From positions 1 through 37,637 of IMG/VR virus record IMGVR_UViG_3300027309_000018: a stretch of 37,637 bases of DNA, one strand, 5' to 3'. Both the position numbers and the translations under genes were made by a program. This stretch comes from a virus. Every line of letters begins with the position of its first letter. Positions within the stretch are counted from its first letter, which is position 1. This document shows, piece by piece, positions 36,382 to 37,637 of this stretch. Below the pieces are notes generated by a model. That model did not search any database. It was not told the origin of the DNA and was given only the letters and a program-made list of their open reading frames with translations.

Positions 36382-36612
36382 ATGAGCATCAGCCTGACCC
36401 TCTCTGAAGACGAAATCAGGGAGCTCACCCACTACCAATTTCCCTCCATGCAACTCAAGGCGCTGCACAAGCGCGGATTCTTCCGTGCACGGCTCAGCGA
36501 GCGCACGGGCAAAGTGCTGCTGGAGCGCGACCACTATCTGGCCGTCTGCGCTGGGCCAGCTCCGTCCACCGCGCCGCGCGTGCGGCCGCCGCAGATGCGG
36601 AGGCCAGCATGA
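36382..36612 (+). CDS. DUF4224 protein, possible excisionase-like partner
   Basis: 76 residues from MSISLTLSEDEIRELTHYQFPSMQLKALHKRGFF. The LTxxEI-LT-Q-ALxxxG pattern is DUF4224, a small helix-turn-helix-like family usually just upstream of phage integrases and often assumed to aid excision. AAAGGTG precedes the ATG. Its stop overlaps the integrase start (ATGA). Confidence 0.85.
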   Translation: MSISLTLSEDEIRELTHYQFPSMQLKALHKRGFFRARLSERTGKVLLERDHYLAVCAGPAPSTAPRVRPPQMRRPA

Positions 36613-37637
36613 GCAAGCGCCGCAGCGACCTACCGAAGCGTGTCTACGAAAAGGGGGGCGCCTATTGGCATGTCCGCGCCGAAGGGAAAAGGCGGATCTG
36701 GACGCGCCTATCCACCACCCGTGACGGCCTGCCTGCTCTATACCGCGCCCTGGCCGATATGGAGCAGGCAGACATGGCCCGGGACAGCATGCCCGCGCTG
36801 ATCGCGGACTGGCTCGCGGAGGTCGGTAGCCGGCACAGCGTGAAAACGCAGGCCAACGACGCCTACCAAACGCGCACTATCTCCGAATCGTTCCAGGAGT
36901 TTCGCGCGCAGGACGTCACCGCGCCAGCCATCGTGGAGTTCCTGAAACACTTCAGCGACAAGCCGCGCACCTACAACGCCTACCGCTCCATGCTGCGAGA
37001 GCTGATGCGGTTCGCCGAAGAGAAAGGCTACCGGCCGCCCGGCACTAACCCAGTGGACAGCCTCAAGACCATGTCCGTGAAGGCACGCACGCGGTACATC
37101 ACGGATTCCGAGGTGCGCCGCATCAAGGTGGCCGTGATGTACGGGGATGATGGCAAGCGCACGCGCTCCGGCCACACGATCTGTGCGCTGATCGACATGG
37201 CGTACCTGACCGGGCAGCGCATTGGCGACCTGCTGACCCTGCGGTGGAGCGATGTGGGTAAGCAGGGCATCACGTTCCAGCCAGCCAAAACCGAGGGCTC
37301 GACCGGCGCCCAGGTCCTGATCGCATGGACACGGCGCCTGCACGATGTTGTGGACCGCCTGCGGGCACTGCCCAACCAGAGCCCCGATTTCGTGTTCTGC
37401 ACGTTGCAGGGCCAGCCTTACACCTACTCGGGCGCATCAACCGCCTGGAAGCGGGCAGTGAAGCGGGCTGGCGTGAAGGACTGCCATTTCCATGACCTGC
37501 GCGGCAAGGCCTTGACCGATGTGGACCGAGGGCGCGGGATCATGGAGGCGCAGCGCATGGGCGCTCATTCCACCCAGTCCCAGACCGCCGACTATGTGCG
37601 CCACAAACGCGCGTTGAAGGTGGATGCGACACGCTGA
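36609..37637 (+). CDS. int: Tyrosine-family integrase
   Basis: 342 residues. N-terminal arm-binding domain (about 8-60, VYEKGGAYWHVRAEGKRRIWTRLSTTRDG), core-binding helices (about 65-145), catalytic domain with R204 (TGQRIGDLL), H295 and R298 (HFHDLRGKALT), H320 (MGAHSTQS) and the nucleophile Y329 (TADYVRHKR). It mediates site-specific integration and excision. It points outward and ends at the window edge, so attR must lie just beyond. Confidence 0.96.
   Translation: MSKRRSDLPKRVYEKGGAYWHVRAEGKRRIWTRLSTTRDGLPALYRALADMEQADMARDSMPALIADWLAEVGSRHSVKTQANDAYQTRTISESFQEFRAQDVTAPAIVEFLKHFSDKPRTYNAYRSMLRELMRFAEEKGYRPPGTNPVDSLKTMSVKARTRYITDSEVRRIKVAVMYGDDGKRTRSGHTICALIDMAYLTGQRIGDLLTLRWSDVGKQGITFQPAKTEGSTGAQVLIAWTRRLHDVVDRLRALPNQSPDFVFCTLQGQPYTYSGASTAWKRAVKRAGVKDCHFHDLRGKALTDVDRGRGIMEAQRMGAHSTQSQTADYVRHKRALKVDATR

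Overview
The window is almost entirely one lambda-like, siphovirus-type prophage in a GC-rich bacterium. The host is most likely a member of the Burkholderiales (Comamonadaceae type). That inference rests on the high GC of the core genes, the CP76-type CII regulator, the short H-NS-like protein and the DUF4224-integrase pair. No host gene is certain. The window ends exactly on the integrase stop codon, so the right attachment site is outside, and I found no left attachment site.

Layout. At 1-1800, on the minus strand and at the far end of the late arm, is a tight three-gene cluster: a ThsB-like TIR protein, a second protein with two TIR-like halves, and the first 21 codons of a third gene that looks like a SLOG-family nucleotide sensor. 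This is a candidate Thoeris-like NAD+-derived signalling defence. At 2099-21532 (minus strand) is the late block. Read in transcription order it holds a possible cos-region ORF, TerS, TerL, a Mor-family regulator, gpW-like joiner, portal, prohead protease fused to capsid, cement protein, head-tail joiner, tail terminator, tail tube, gpG/gpGT chaperones with a -1 frameshift site, tape measure, a very short tail-tip/fibre set with a glycine-rich adhesin, then holin-like protein, endolysin and Rz/Rz1. Most neighbouring genes overlap by ATGA or a few bases.

At 21529-25469 (minus strand) is the early right arm: Cro, a small gene, CII-like protein, a gpZ-like protein and a DUF1376 replication protein. 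At 25540-27085 (plus strand) is the lysogeny operon: an S24-family CI repressor and a secreted protein in the position of lambda rex. Related 14-bp palindromes lie on both sides of it (25479-25547 and 27243-27302), which I read as OR and OL.

At 27295-37637 is the left arm, mainly plus strand. It carries a possible N-position ORF, a structured leader, a run of small accessory genes, an HNH protein, an H-NS-like silencer, a PAPS-reductase-family protein, DUF4224 and integrase. Four genes run antisense in it: an HNH protein, a two-TM pentapeptide-repeat protein, a one-TM protein and an EVE-like-HNH nuclease. Three of these look like AT-rich or defence morons, and two share a 44-bp boundary element that is at once a plus-strand terminator and a likely minus-strand promoter.

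At 31532-31667 a consensus sigma-70 promoter with a palindrome in its spacer precedes a short tRNA-like structure (T-arm and acceptor-like helix, no recognisable anticodon arm). With the TIR/SLOG cluster, this is the part of the window most likely to be undescribed.
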